Source of the DNA: CBDCYS01 sp965226245
GTDB lineage: Bacteria; Acidobacteriota; Terriglobia; Bryobacterales; UBA6623
DNA length: 64,000 nucleotides
Assembly: GCA_965226245.1 (NCBI GenBank)
Contig: CBDDCL010000015.1
Coordinates: 1,116,001-1,180,000 of the forward strand
Reading direction: 5' to 3'
The notes below the pieces were generated by a model. That model was given only the letters and a program-made list of their open reading frames with translations, did no database searches and was not told the DNA's origin. This document shows, in pieces, positions 17,644-26,094 of this stretch. A program made the position numbers and the translations under genes. The first letter of the stretch is position 1. Each line of letters opens with the position of its first letter.

Positions 17644-19344
17644 ATGATCAGGGTCGTAATGCCTACAGCGGTACGAAGAATCGATAGCCACGCTCGCTCT
17701 GTTGGCGAGATATTGAGGAGCCCACTGTCATATCGAGTTCCCGTCTATCAGCGAGATTTCGCTTGGACGGATGAGGAAATCGAGACCATTGGGGCAGACC
17801 TGCTACGGTCTTTTGAAGAAGACCACGGTGAGTACTTTTTGGGAGCGATCGTTCTGAGCCGGGTCGACGACGAGAAGGTGCGGGAGGTTGTGGACGGGCA
17901 GCAACGCTTGGTGGCTTTGTCAATGCTCTTTGGCATCATCTCCAGGGAATGGGGCCGCCGGGATGATGCAACCCGCCAGATGGGCGTCTTCCGTGACTAT
18001 CTTGGCACTGAGGACCGCAGAACTGGTGACACAAACCCGAAGTTGACGCTGAATGCTAACAACGACTCCACGTATCAGAAAATCGTCGTACAGGGTGGGC
18101 AGATCGGTCCGTCCGACCGACGAACGCTCAATTACTCGAATCGCCTGATCGCAACAGCATACGACCGCCTGAGCAAGCAAGTTGCAGACTGGCTTGAGGG
18201 CAACCACGATCAGGAATCCGCTCTGATTGATGTTGAGGAATACCTTGCCAACAACACGAATCTGATAGTCATTGACGTCGACAACGACGCAGACGCCTTC
18301 ACGATCTTCGAAACGCTGAACGACAGAGGTTTAGCTTTGGCGGTTTCGGATCTCGTGAAGAACTATCTGTTCTCCAAGTCCGGAAGCCGAATAAATCAGT
18401 TTCAAAGCGCCTGGGGAGAGATTTCGCTGCTCGTGGGATCCGAACACGTGACGCAGTTCCTGAGGCACTATTGGTTGTCCCGGTACACCGGCGTCGTTCG
18501 TGAGCGCGATCTGTATCGCGCCTTGCGGCAAGAAGTGAAGGGCGCTACGAAGGCTCGAAAAACGATGGAGGAGCTTCGCGCTTCATCCAGCCTGTATGCG
18601 GCTTTGTTGAATCCGGAAAGTCCTGCCTGGACTCAATACGCCCCAGACGCACGATCGTATCTTGAAGCGCTGATAACATTCTCGGTCACCCAGTACAGAC
18701 CCGTTGCGCTAGCGGCTATGGAGACGCTTGAGCATTCTGCGGTCACGAAAATCCTACGGGTCCTGATGGTTACGTCTTTTCGTTACACTGTCGTCTCCGG
18801 TCTTGGCACGGGGAACCTGGAACGGATCTATGCAGCGGCGGCATTGTCTATTCGGAATGGAGAGTGCCGTAGTGCGAAACAACTGTTCTCCCGGCTTCGG
18901 CAGATTTACGTGGACGACGACAAATTCTGCGCCGACTTTTCCAGTAGGAGTTTTTCAAAGGCACCCATCGCACGCTACGTCTTGGGCCAGATCAACGACC
19001 ACATGGAAGGCGATCCAGAGCACACCGTTGCTGAGTCAAGCGGGCGAATCACGTTAGAACACATCATGCCGAAGAATCGGGGCTCCGAATGGGCTTCGGT
19101 GGATGAAGAAAAAGCTGCGGAAGCCGTAGATCGGATAGGCAATCTGACGCTCCTTGAGAAGGGCAAGAATCGTGGGATCGCCAATGCAGCCTTTTCCACG
19201 AAACGCAAGCAGGCCTTCAGCCAGTCGAGTCTGCAACTCAATGAACAGCTCGTTCACTTGACCTCATGGACCGTAGACTCGATCGAAAAGAGGAGTGCCG
19301 AACTGACCAAGATAGCAGTTTCCATCTGGCATCTCGACTTCTGA
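17644..19344 (+). CDS. GmrSD-like nuclease (DUF262 plus DUF1524 HNH)
   Basis: 566 residues combining both halves of GmrSD-type restriction enzymes. The N-terminal DUF262 part has VPVYQRDFAWT, FLGAIVL and VVDGQQRL (about residues 35-85), the DGQQR motif of a nucleotide-dependent ParB/sulfiredoxin-like fold, plus FETLNDRGLALAVSDLVKN. The C-terminal DUF1524 HNH-type domain has LEHIMPKN near residue 472 and RIGNLTLLEKGKN. Known members cleave DNA with glucosylated hydroxymethylcytosine, as in phage T4. The modification recognised by this one is unknown. The gene stands alone. ATG at 17644 or 17659 is possible; neither has a clear ribosome site. Confidence 0.88.
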   Translation: MIRVVMPTAVRRIDSHARSVGEILRSPLSYRVPVYQRDFAWTDEEIETIGADLLRSFEEDHGEYFLGAIVLSRVDDEKVREVVDGQQRLVALSMLFGIISREWGRRDDATRQMGVFRDYLGTEDRRTGDTNPKLTLNANNDSTYQKIVVQGGQIGPSDRRTLNYSNRLIATAYDRLSKQVADWLEGNHDQESALIDVEEYLANNTNLIVIDVDNDADAFTIFETLNDRGLALAVSDLVKNYLFSKSGSRINQFQSAWGEISLLVGSEHVTQFLRHYWLSRYTGVVRERDLYRALRQEVKGATKARKTMEELRASSSLYAALLNPESPAWTQYAPDARSYLEALITFSVTQYRPVALAAMETLEHSAVTKILRVLMVTSFRYTVVSGLGTGNLERIYAAAALSIRNGECRSAKQLFSRLRQIYVDDDKFCADFSSRSFSKAPIARYVLGQINDHMEGDPEHTVAESSGRITLEHIMPKNRGSEWASVDEEKAAEAVDRIGNLTLLEKGKNRGIANAAFSTKRKQAFSQSSLQLNEQLVHLTSWTVDSIEKRSAELTKIAVSIWHLDF

Positions 19345-20519
19345 GTTCCGCGCGCGGTTCCGGGACGGCACATAGGTGACAGCACTTCTCTGCCCGACTA
19401 TTATGCTACATAAGGGACGTTGTGTTACACTGCGGATCCCAATCTGTGAAATCCGCGAAATCTCTGAATCAGTCACGGAACTTTCAGATTTTTATTCCCT
19501 TTGATAACAACAACATCCTCTCCCCGGCGCCCGGAACTCCGCCCCCCGTCCGCTACAATGGAAACAGAGAGAAAGTAATCGCGGACTCTCCCAAGCGCCG
19601 GCGGCAACGTGTCGGGAGACTGCGGCACAACAAGAAAGCATTCGCGTCACCAAGAAGCGCCGCGAATCAAAAAGCGACGCCATTCAAAAAGCGCCGCGAA
19701 TCACCACCTTATTGCACGTAATACGGCACAGTCTGCCACGCTCGGAGGCCGGAGAGAAAGCGGATCATCATGAATAAGTCATTGATTCTTATACAGCTTA
19801 CGGACAATCCTGCAGTTCCGAGCCCGGCCGAAAAAACCCCAAAACTCTGCCATTCTCTGCCATTCTCTGCCATATTGTTAGCTAACCCATAGAAAACAAA
19901 TAACTTACAAGAATGGCACACTCGGGGCGTTCAGGATAGGTAACTCCCAGGCGCCGGGCCACTTCCTCCCCAAGCTCGGCCATTTCTTCTTTGTTCAACC
20001 GCACGTCGGTGATCAGTCCACCGCACCGGGGGGTACGGGGGGATTGTATCGCCACACGCCAAACCTTGACACTTTTGTTACGTTGTTGCCTCAATCAGAA
20101 CAACTAGGCACCCGGCTGGCCCGATGCGCCAATCCCCTCAGCGCAAGACTGGCAAGATTCGCTGGATACTCCTTCGCGACTCTCGCTGATTCTGGGTGCA
20201 TCCCCAGAATCAACCCGAAATTTCCAGTTTGGACTTTGCCTCGGTGATGGTACATCGCTTGCGGCCGGGAACGCAAGCTGGGTGGTGAAACATTCCTTCT
20301 TGCAGCACGTCATGACGAACCTGAGGGCCGACGGACGCGCCCCGGATCTCTGCTGGTAGACGCCGTCTTGAAGGCCCGGCCAAAAACCGTCCAGGCTTTA
20401 CTGGCGGCGTCCTTCGGCGAATCTGTCCCGTGTGCCAGCCCCCGCCGGTATTACTACCGCTGGCGCCAAACCCTGCACCAGCCGCCACACCGGGCATCAA
20501 AAGAACCAGATCAGCCGGA
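19345..20519. other. Intergenic stretch without a supportable gene
   Basis: About 1.2 kb between the GmrSD-like gene and the TonB-receptor remnant. It contains repeated GCGCCGCGAATCA words around 19650-19705 and lower-GC stretches. Short open frames exist on both strands but none has a ribosome site or recognisable protein. Confidence 0.5.
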
Positions 20520-20751
20520 CGTCGCTCCCGACGTAGACGTTACGTTCCCACCATCCCAGGTTCTCGCATCAATGACAGCGCCAAGCTGCTGCTGGCGGAT
20601 ACCCCCTTTCCGAACAGGTGAAGACACTCCCGTTACAGGGATTCCCAATAATCTCTTGGCCGGCGGTAGTAACACGACATTGACCACTACCAACGCGACC
20701 CTCGGCCACAATTACATCGTTAGCCCGACCATGCTGGTGCATGAGATATAA
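20520..20751 (+). pseudogene. Remnant of an Oar-like TonB-dependent receptor
   Basis: In one frame the DNA reads VPTIPGSRINDSAKLLLADT, and in another TGIPNNLLAGGSNTT then NATLGHNYIVSPTMLVHE. These match the plug/early-barrel pattern ('IPxSRINxxAxxLL' and 'LGHxYxxSPxxxxE') of the large outer-membrane TonB receptors common in Solibacter relatives. Frames are broken and the sequence ends where the IS256-type element begins, so this is a truncated scrap of a much larger gene. Confidence 0.45.
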
Positions 20752-22243
20752 CCAAAAGTTGTGGATGAGCGGCTGAGGGAAGGTGGCGTATCCTGACGGT
20801 TGAGGAATCAACTCAATCGTTTCCTGGAAAGGAACAAGGAGGATACGCCATGAGTCAGTGTGAAGCTGCTGAGAGCAGCAGTCAAGTCAACCCCCAAGTC
20901 ATTGATGGAAAGAAACCCTCGCCCTGGGATGAAGTGCTGCGCCAAGGAGCACGCCAGATGCTCGTCAAGGCTATCGAAGAGGAAGTGAGCGCCTACATCG
21001 AAGCGCATCAGCACAAAACCGGCGAGGACGGCCGGCGGCTGGTGGTGCGCAACGGTCACGCCCGCGAGCGCACCATCGTCAGCGGCGCGGGTCAGCTCGC
21101 CCCGCGGGTCGACGATCGCCGAGTCGATGAGCGGGGCCAACGCTTCCGTTTCACTTCCGAGATCCTGCCGCCGTACCTGCGCGGGAAGATCCGGGCCCCG
21201 CGGGTCGACGATCGCCGAGTCGATGAGCGGGGCCAACGCTTCCGTTTCACTTCCGAGATCCTGCCGCCGTACCTGCGGCGCACGAAAAGCGTCCAAGAAC
21301 TGATCCCCTGGTTGTACCTGAAAGGGATCTCGACGGGCGATTTCAGCGAGGCGCTGGAGGCCTTGCTGGGGCCTGACGCTGCGGGCCTGTCGGCGACGAC
21401 GGTGGTGCGTCTCAAAGAAGTCTGGCGGCGCGAGTACGAGGCTTGGTCGAAGCGGGATCTGAGCGGCCAGCGGTTTGTTTACATTTGGGCCGACGGCATC
21501 TACTCGAACGTCCGTCTGGACGATGAACGGCAGTGTTTGCTGGTTGTGATGGGCGCGCTCGAAGACGGCCGCAAGCAGCTGCTGGCGGTGCACGACGGCT
21601 TTCGCGAAAGCGAGCTGTCGTGGCGGGAGTTGCTCGAGGACTTGAAACGGCAGGGGCTCGAGTTGCCGCCGAAGTTGGCGGTGGGCGACGGCGCGAGGGG
21701 CTTCTGGGCGGCCTTGCGCAAGGTCTATGCAGCGACCCGGGAGCAGCGTTGCTGGCTGCACAAGACGGCCAACGTGCTCCATAAGCTGCCGCGGAGCATG
21801 CAGGGCAAAGCCAAGCAGGCGCTGCGCGACATCTATCTTGCCGAGAGCCGGCAGACGGCGGAGGACGAGCTGGACTGTTTTAAGAACTTATATGAAAAGA
21901 AGTTTCCCAAAGCGGTCGAGTGCCTGGACAAAGACCGCCAAGTGCTGCTGGCTTTTTACGACTTTCCGGCCGAGCACTGGGGGCACTTGCGGACGACGAA
22001 CCCGATCGAGTCCACCTTTGCGACGGTGCGATTGCGGCAACGGCGAACGAAGGGGTGCGGCAGCCGGGAAGCGTCGTTGACGATGGTCTTCATGCTGGCC
22101 CGCCAGACCGAGCGCCACTGGCGGCGCCTGAACGGTTCAGAAGTGATTGTGCATGTCTTAAATGGAAAGGAATTCAAGGACGGTTTGATGGTTCAGGAGA
22201 ACGCCGCCTGACCTCGCCCATCCACAACATTTGACAATATCTC
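20744..22243 (+). mobile_element. IS256-family insertion sequence
   Basis: The element carries one transposase gene. The ends are imperfect inverted repeats: GAGATATAACCAAAAGTTGT on the left and the complement of ACATTTGACAATATCTC on the right, both continuing GTGGATG(A/G)GCG. No clean target duplication is visible. It lies against the TonB-receptor remnant on the left and a C-rich tract on the right. Confidence 0.75.
20850..22211 (+). CDS. IS256-family (mutator-type) transposase with internal duplication
   Basis: 453 residues. The DDE catalytic pattern is visible in YIWADGIYSN, AVGDGARGFW and TTNPIESTFATVR, and the HTH-containing N-terminus has NGHARERTI. Residues about 88-151 contain the same 32-residue block twice (APRVDDRRVDERGQ to PPYLR) from an exact-looking 96-bp tandem duplication at 21101-21292. 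Family members have this block once and are about 400-420 long. The duplication stays in frame but lies in the DNA-binding/oligomerisation half and may inactivate the enzyme. Confidence 0.9.
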   Translation: MSQCEAAESSSQVNPQVIDGKKPSPWDEVLRQGARQMLVKAIEEEVSAYIEAHQHKTGEDGRRLVVRNGHARERTIVSGAGQLAPRVDDRRVDERGQRFRFTSEILPPYLRGKIRAPRVDDRRVDERGQRFRFTSEILPPYLRRTKSVQELIPWLYLKGISTGDFSEALEALLGPDAAGLSATTVVRLKEVWRREYEAWSKRDLSGQRFVYIWADGIYSNVRLDDERQCLLVVMGALEDGRKQLLAVHDGFRESELSWRELLEDLKRQGLELPPKLAVGDGARGFWAALRKVYAATREQRCWLHKTANVLHKLPRSMQGKAKQALRDIYLAESRQTAEDELDCFKNLYEKKFPKAVECLDKDRQVLLAFYDFPAEHWGHLRTTNPIESTFATVRLRQRRTKGCGSREASLTMVFMLARQTERHWRRLNGSEVIVHVLNGKEFKDGLMVQENAA

Positions 22244-22254
22244 GTGCTCAGCTT

Positions 22255-22279
22255 CCCCCTCCCCCTTGCCCCCCTCCCC
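22255..22279 (-). other. Possible G-quadruplex tract
   Basis: Four C runs of 5, 5, 6 and 4 bases on the plus strand, that is, four G runs on the minus strand with loops of 1-3 bases. The tract sits in the short gap between the IS256-type and IS3-type elements. Folding is predicted from the pattern only. Confidence 0.5.
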
Positions 22280-22457
22280 TCTCGAAGCCCTTTGAAGTGA
22301 ACCCCAAACGTGAGACAGTCAGTTAAGGGGGTAGTTGCCGTTCGCTGCAAAAGTATTGCACGGCAGGGTTGATGTAGTCCACTCTGGGGGTAGCTGAGCG
22401 GAGGATAGGGCTCTGCGGGGACGCAACCCGAGCGCCGACTCAGTTGCCGGAATGGCT

Positions 22458-22479
22458 GGAGGCGGCTTCGGCCGCCTCC
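22458..22479 (-). terminator. Strong UUCG hairpin downstream of IS3 orfB
   Basis: Perfect 9-bp stem GGAGGCGGC/GCCGCCTCC closed by TTCG, about 100 bases after the orfB stop on the minus strand. There is no long T run, so intrinsic termination is only a possibility. Confidence 0.4.
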
Positions 22480-22580
22480 AAAACCGGGCCTTCCGGCGGC
22501 ATCCATTCTGGCCCGAAAGCGGTAAATCCCAGGGGTTTGGGGGCGGCGCCCCCAAGCAAGCATGTCGTCGCGGAGCGACT

Positions 22581-23393
22581 TCATGGCAGCCCCTCCGCCT
22601 GCTGCTCGAACTCGGCCGGTGGCCGATAGCCCAGTGCCGAGTGCAGCCGTTTTTCGTTGTACACGCGCTCGATGAATTCGCCGATCGAGGCGTAGGCATC
22701 AGCTAAATCTCGGTATTCGGTGCGGTAGACCTCTTCGTACTTCAGCGTCTTCATGAAAGATTCCGCCTGAGCGTTGTCATAGGGATTTCCCTTGCGACTC
22801 ATGCTGATGGTGATCGTGTGCTGTTGGAGCAAGTCCGTGTAGGCGCGACAGGCATACTGCACGCCGCGGTCAGAGTGATGTACCAGCCCTGGCAAAGGCT
22901 GCCGTTGCCGCAGCGCCATGCCTAAGGCCGAAAGGGTCAGCTCGGCTCGCAAAGTGCGGCCCAGAGCCCAGCCAATCACCCGCCGTGAATATGAATCCAA
23001 CAGCACCGCCAGGTAGACGAACTCGCGGCGCAGCCGGATGTAGGTGATATCGCCCACCCACAGCTGGTTCACCGCGCTTGGTGTCATCTCCCGGGCGAGG
23101 TTCTCATAGACCGGCAGGGAGTGGCGTGAAGCGGTCGTCACCACGAAGGACTTGCGCCGCAAACAAAGCAGATTGTCTTCCCTCATCAGGCGCAGAACGC
23201 GTTTGTGATTCACCTGCAAACCGCGCCGCTGCATCTCCGCCGTAATCCTACGGTACCCATAGTAGGGGAACTCCAGCGCGATCTGCTGCATCGTGTCGCG
23301 CAACTCCATCTCGACCGGGTCGCCGGGCGGCCCGGCGCGCCAACGGTAGTAGCCGGCCCGGCTGAGCCCCGTCATGGCACACAACGCGCTCAC
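22581..23393 (-). CDS. IS3-family transposase OrfB
   Basis: 270 residues. An N-terminal HTH_21 region (GYYRWRAGPP, YGYRRITAEM) is followed by an rve integrase core with DDE residues in WVGDITYI, HSDRGVQYA and NAQAESFMKTLK. Its GTG start overlaps the OrfA stop by four bases (GTGA). Translation is therefore probably by coupling rather than by the -1 frameshift common in IS3 elements; I see no A-rich slippery site at the overlap. All motifs are intact. Confidence 0.93.
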   Translation of the reverse strand: MSALCAMTGLSRAGYYRWRAGPPGDPVEMELRDTMQQIALEFPYYGYRRITAEMQRRGLQVNHKRVLRLMREDNLLCLRRKSFVVTTASRHSLPVYENLAREMTPSAVNQLWVGDITYIRLRREFVYLAVLLDSYSRRVIGWALGRTLRAELTLSALGMALRQRQPLPGLVHHSDRGVQYACRAYTDLLQQHTITISMSRKGNPYDNAQAESFMKTLKYEEVYRTEYRDLADAYASIGEFIERVYNEKRLHSALGYRPPAEFEQQAEGLP

Positions 23394-23767
23394 GGCTTGT
23401 CCTTTCTCGGCCGCTTGCCGGATTTCTTCAAACAGGCAGCCTCGCCATTGACGACCGCTGGCGGGTGATGATCCCTGAAATGCTGTAAAGTTTTTTTTAG
23501 GAAATCGTTCTCCATCGTCAGCTGGCCGATCTTGCGTTCCAGCTCGGCGGTCCGCTGCAGCTGCGTGAAGCCCTGGGATGGGCCCCGCCGCCCACTGCCG
23601 GGGAAGGCCAGCTCACCTCGCGCCCGCCATTCGCCGCGCCAGCGCTCCAACAGTTTGGGGCTCAGTTCTAGCTGGCGCGCCAGCTCGCCGATGGTGCGTC
23701 CGGAGTCGATCTTTCTCATCGCCGCGACTTTCAATTCGCGGTTGTAAATTCGTCGGGCCAAATCCAT
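23390..23767 (-). CDS. IS3-family OrfA (helix-turn-helix)
   Basis: 125 residues. It has a HTH_Tnp_1-type domain (IDSGRTIGELARQLELSPKL) and a leucine-zipper-like part (RTAELERKIGQLTMENDFLK) that pairs it with OrfB. A basic tail ends at the overlap with OrfB. It binds the IS ends and regulates transposition. It begins about 60 bases inside the right inverted repeat. Confidence 0.9.
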   Translation of the reverse strand: MDLARRIYNRELKVAAMRKIDSGRTIGELARQLELSPKLLERWRGEWRARGELAFPGSGRRGPSQGFTQLQRTAELERKIGQLTMENDFLKKTLQHFRDHHPPAVVNGEAACLKKSGKRPRKDKP

Positions 23768-23830
23768 ACCTCTCTCCTTTCACTGTATTTGGCCCCTTAA
23801 CTTTGTGTCTCACTTTTGGGGTGCAGTCCA

Positions 23831-24423
23831 GAGATTCTCGCCCTGCAGCCTGCCCTTCTACGCCCTGACCAATTTCAGGCTCATTCTTGGATTGGAAAAT
23901 GCTGGGATGTAAAAAGTTTGTCAGCTTGGTGAGCGAGCCATCACGTTTCATCTTGTTTCGACGATCGCGTGTTCCTGTTCGGCTAGATACCGTCTGTAAA
24001 CTTGTCCTTCGCCAAAACTACGTAGCCGTTTAGATTGAGGTGCTTTGAGGACGGCAAGCGGGGCCGCCCCGAAGAAGCCAGCCGCCCCAGGCTCGCCCGC
24101 CAAGGGGCCCCCGAAGCTAATCCGTCTCCTGGACGGTTGACGGCAAGAAGGTGACGGCCCACGACCTGCTGAACAACCTGCTGAACAGGCCTGCAGGCAG
24201 CTCAATGCTCCACGCTCCGTTCAAACGGCGGCACCTTTGAGGTCCATTTATGCCGTTTATATATGGCAAGAAGCGGCACCGAAATACGAACATCCCACTG
24301 CGATAAAACCAACACAGTACCCTGAGATACTGCGATATACGGTCACGGGTGTCTTAAAACTGGTTTCGAGATGCGCGACGCTGGTACTGGCGAGGTGATA
24401 GCGCCCGGTCGTTGCTGTTTTCT
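23831..24423. other. Intergenic stretch without a supportable gene
   Basis: About 590 bases between the IS3-type element and the tyrosine recombinase. Short frames on both strands show no recognisable protein. The part after 24240 is lower in GC than the flanks, which would suit the edge of an integrated element; no attachment repeat was recognised. Confidence 0.4.
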
Positions 24424-25389
24424 TCACAGCCCAAGGCGAGCAGCAGCGTTCTCCCGAAACAGCGAACCCTCACGAATATAACGGCGCACCATCTTCAACG
24501 AGCGGTGTCCCGTCTGGTTCATGATGCTGCGTTCACTTGCGCCGTTGGCGGCCGCTTGCGTGGCATGGCCTGATCGTAGACTGTGGCTGGCGTATGTGCT
24601 GGCGTCCTTGCCCAACGTCTCCGCATAGCGTTTCACCACCAGGGCGACGCTCTGTGCCGTCAGTCGTTGCGGCTTCACTTGGCCGTGGCGGTTGACCGGG
24701 CGGAAGACGGGGCCGCGGTCGATCCCGGACGCCTCCAGCCAAGCCTTCATCGACCGTACCGGGCATGTCTCAGGATTCGACCCGTAGGGAACTCCAACTT
24801 TGCGGCCTTTGCTCTCCTGGTCGGTCTTCGACCGCCGTAGGGTGACCACTAAGCCGTCGTCGGTGAAGCTCAGGTCTTCCACGTCCAGCCCTACCAATTC
24901 CGAGCGCCTGAAAGCGCCGGCGAACCCGACAAGCAGCAACGCCCGATCGCGGATGCCGCGTAGTCCATCGGGCAGGGCCGCAATCATCGAGCGGATGTCC
25001 GCGGTGAGGACTGGCTTCTTGCCGTCCTGTGCGGTGCCTTTCGACCGGCGGATTCCGGCCATGAGCGTGCGAATCTTGATATCGCTAGTGGGCGAGGGGT
25101 GGCCGGCCATCTGATGAGCTTGCGAGATGGCCGTAACCCGCCGTTCCAGCGTGGATACCTTGGCGCAGGTGGAGAGCCCGGCGAGATAGATTGCGAGCGT
25201 CGCAACAGAAGCGGGAAGCGATGCTAGTTCGCGCTCGGCACACCAGTCCTCGAAGTGTCGCCAGTCCGAGCGGTACGCCCGGACAGTGCTTGGTGCTTTT
25301 GCTTGGCTGATGAATCTGCGGGCCTGCCGGGTGGCAACGGCAAGCGAGTCCGCGTGCTGGCTTTTGGTGAGGGTTAGAGCGTTTTCCAG
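24424..25389 (-). CDS. Tyrosine recombinase (phage-integrase family), unusual start
   Basis: Catalytic domain residues are present: R in AFRRSELVG, H-x-x-R in SHSLRSGHA, then GHRS and the nucleophile Y in RRYIREG. The frame stays open upstream of the first ATG (25110) through a good N-terminal SAM-like core-binding domain (AKAPSTVRAYRSDW, FEDWCAERELASLP, RRVTAISQAHQ), up to a stop near 25412. No ATG, GTG or TTG occurs in that part, so a full-length protein of about 321 residues would need the CTG at 25389 or another rare start. Starting at 25110 would remove most of the N-terminal domain. It is divergent from a small regulator gene. Confidence 0.75.
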   Translation of the reverse strand: MENALTLTKSQHADSLAVATRQARRFISQAKAPSTVRAYRSDWRHFEDWCAERELASLPASVATLAIYLAGLSTCAKVSTLERRVTAISQAHQMAGHPSPTSDIKIRTLMAGIRRSKGTAQDGKKPVLTADIRSMIAALPDGLRGIRDRALLLVGFAGAFRRSELVGLDVEDLSFTDDGLVVTLRRSKTDQESKGRKVGVPYGSNPETCPVRSMKAWLEASGIDRGPVFRPVNRHGQVKPQRLTAQSVALVVKRYAETLGKDASTYASHSLRSGHATQAAANGASERSIMNQTGHRSLKMVRRYIREGSLFRENAAARLGL

Positions 25390-25410
25390 GGTGTGTTTCT
25401 CTTCGTCTGA

Positions 25411-25437
25411 CTATCGATAAGCTTCCCTTATCAATAG
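25411..25437. promoter_or_regulatory. Palindromic operator-like site 1
   Basis: CTATCGATAAG and CTTATCAATAG form 11-bp inverted arms with one mismatch around a 5-base spacer. The site lies between the recombinase and the divergent regulator gene, so a repressor dimer bound here could control the recombinase. Confidence 0.55.
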
Positions 25438-25440
25438 TTA

Positions 25441-25477
25441 GAATAGCACTTGTAGAATTAACTGTCAAGTGGTATTC
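25441..25477. promoter_or_regulatory. Palindromic operator-like site 2
   Basis: GAATAGCACTTG and CAAGTGGTATTC are 12-bp inverted arms with one mismatch around 13 bases. The second arm ends one base before the ATG at 25479, which suggests autoregulation of the small gene. Confidence 0.6.
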
Positions 25478-25478
25478 T

Positions 25479-25727
25479 ATGGCTGTGATGAGGGAAAAAA
25501 CCCGGCAACAAACGCCCGCCGGTCGGATGGTCTCCAGTTCCATCGGCATGCCGGAATCGACTTGGCGGCTACTGCGAGCCGTGTCCTTCAAACGCGCTGC
25601 CGAGAAAGGTGGCAGGGCCAGTGTTAGCGCCCTGCTGGTAGAGCTTGTGGAACGCAATCGGAAGAGCTTCGAGCGGGAAGCCGGGGATTACCTCAAGCTG
25701 ATGACGAAAGATCAGAGACCGGACTGA
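25479..25727 (+). CDS. Small putative DNA-binding regulator
   Basis: 82 residues. The middle (MPESTWRLLRAVSFKRAAEK then GGRASVSALLVELVERNRK) has a strand-helix-helix pattern like ribbon-helix-helix proteins. It directly follows an inverted repeat that would be a natural autoregulatory site and is divergent from the tyrosine recombinase. It may therefore control that gene. There is no ribosome site before the ATG; an internal ATG at 25488 is the alternative. The family assignment is tentative. Confidence 0.55.
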   Translation: MAVMREKTRQQTPAGRMVSSSIGMPESTWRLLRAVSFKRAAEKGGRASVSALLVELVERNRKSFEREAGDYLKLMTKDQRPD

Positions 25728-25884
25728 GCGTCCGCTGAACCGGCGGGCAATTTTTAACCTTTAGCGGCCCCCGAGGGTGCACGAACACCCCCGAGGGCCT
25801 ACAACCCCACACGAACCGAGCGTGTTAGGGCTGCTATCCCCTATTCTCTCCAAACCGTGTGGGCTCCAATGAACGGAGTCCGCG

Positions 25885-26094
25885 ATGAATCCAGAAAACG
25901 AACAGGCGCTGAACGACACCCGTACCTGGGTCGTCGATGAGGCCAACGGCCTTTCCGAACTCGAAACCCGGCTGAATCATCTGGAAGACGAAGGCTTCGC
26001 GGTCGATCGGGTCTTTCTGCTGCGCGGGTTGGCGCCCGAGTTTGTCATCCTGGCACGTCGGGCTGAAGAAGGGTGTCCCAGGAAACCACCCTAA
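25885..26094 (+). CDS. Small DUF4177-like protein
   Basis: 69 residues; the part ELETRLNHLEDEGFAVDRVF then EFVILARR resembles the short DUF4177-type domain ('LxxLxxxGWxxV...FVLxR'). CGGAG seven bases before the ATG supports the start. Function is unknown; such small proteins are common near mobile regions. A real gene is likely, the family less certain. Confidence 0.55.
   Translation: MNPENEQALNDTRTWVVDEANGLSELETRLNHLEDEGFAVDRVFLLRGLAPEFVILARRAEEGCPRKPP

Larger units (their letters stand above)
22293..23830 (-). mobile_element. IS3-family insertion sequence
   Basis: Two overlapping transposase genes between ends that start TG and finish CA. The inverted ends share CCCCAAA(A/C)GTGAGACA and AGTTAAGGGG: TGAAGTGAACCCCAAACGTG on the left against TGGACTGCACCCCAAAAGTG read inward from the right. 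No target duplication is evident. About 290 bases without a gene lie between the left end and orfB and include a strong UUCG hairpin. Confidence 0.8.

Noticed and set aside
17377..17691. 104-codon minus-strand frame before the GmrSD-like gene
   Set aside because: It overlaps the start of the nuclease gene head to head, has no ribosome site and no recognisable protein.
19882..20094. 70-codon minus-strand frame
   Set aside because: TTG start without a ribosome site, no homology that I recognise, located in a region of scraps.
20808..21782. 324-codon frame opposite the IS256 transposase
   Set aside because: Antisense shadow that also contains the mirrored 32-residue duplication.
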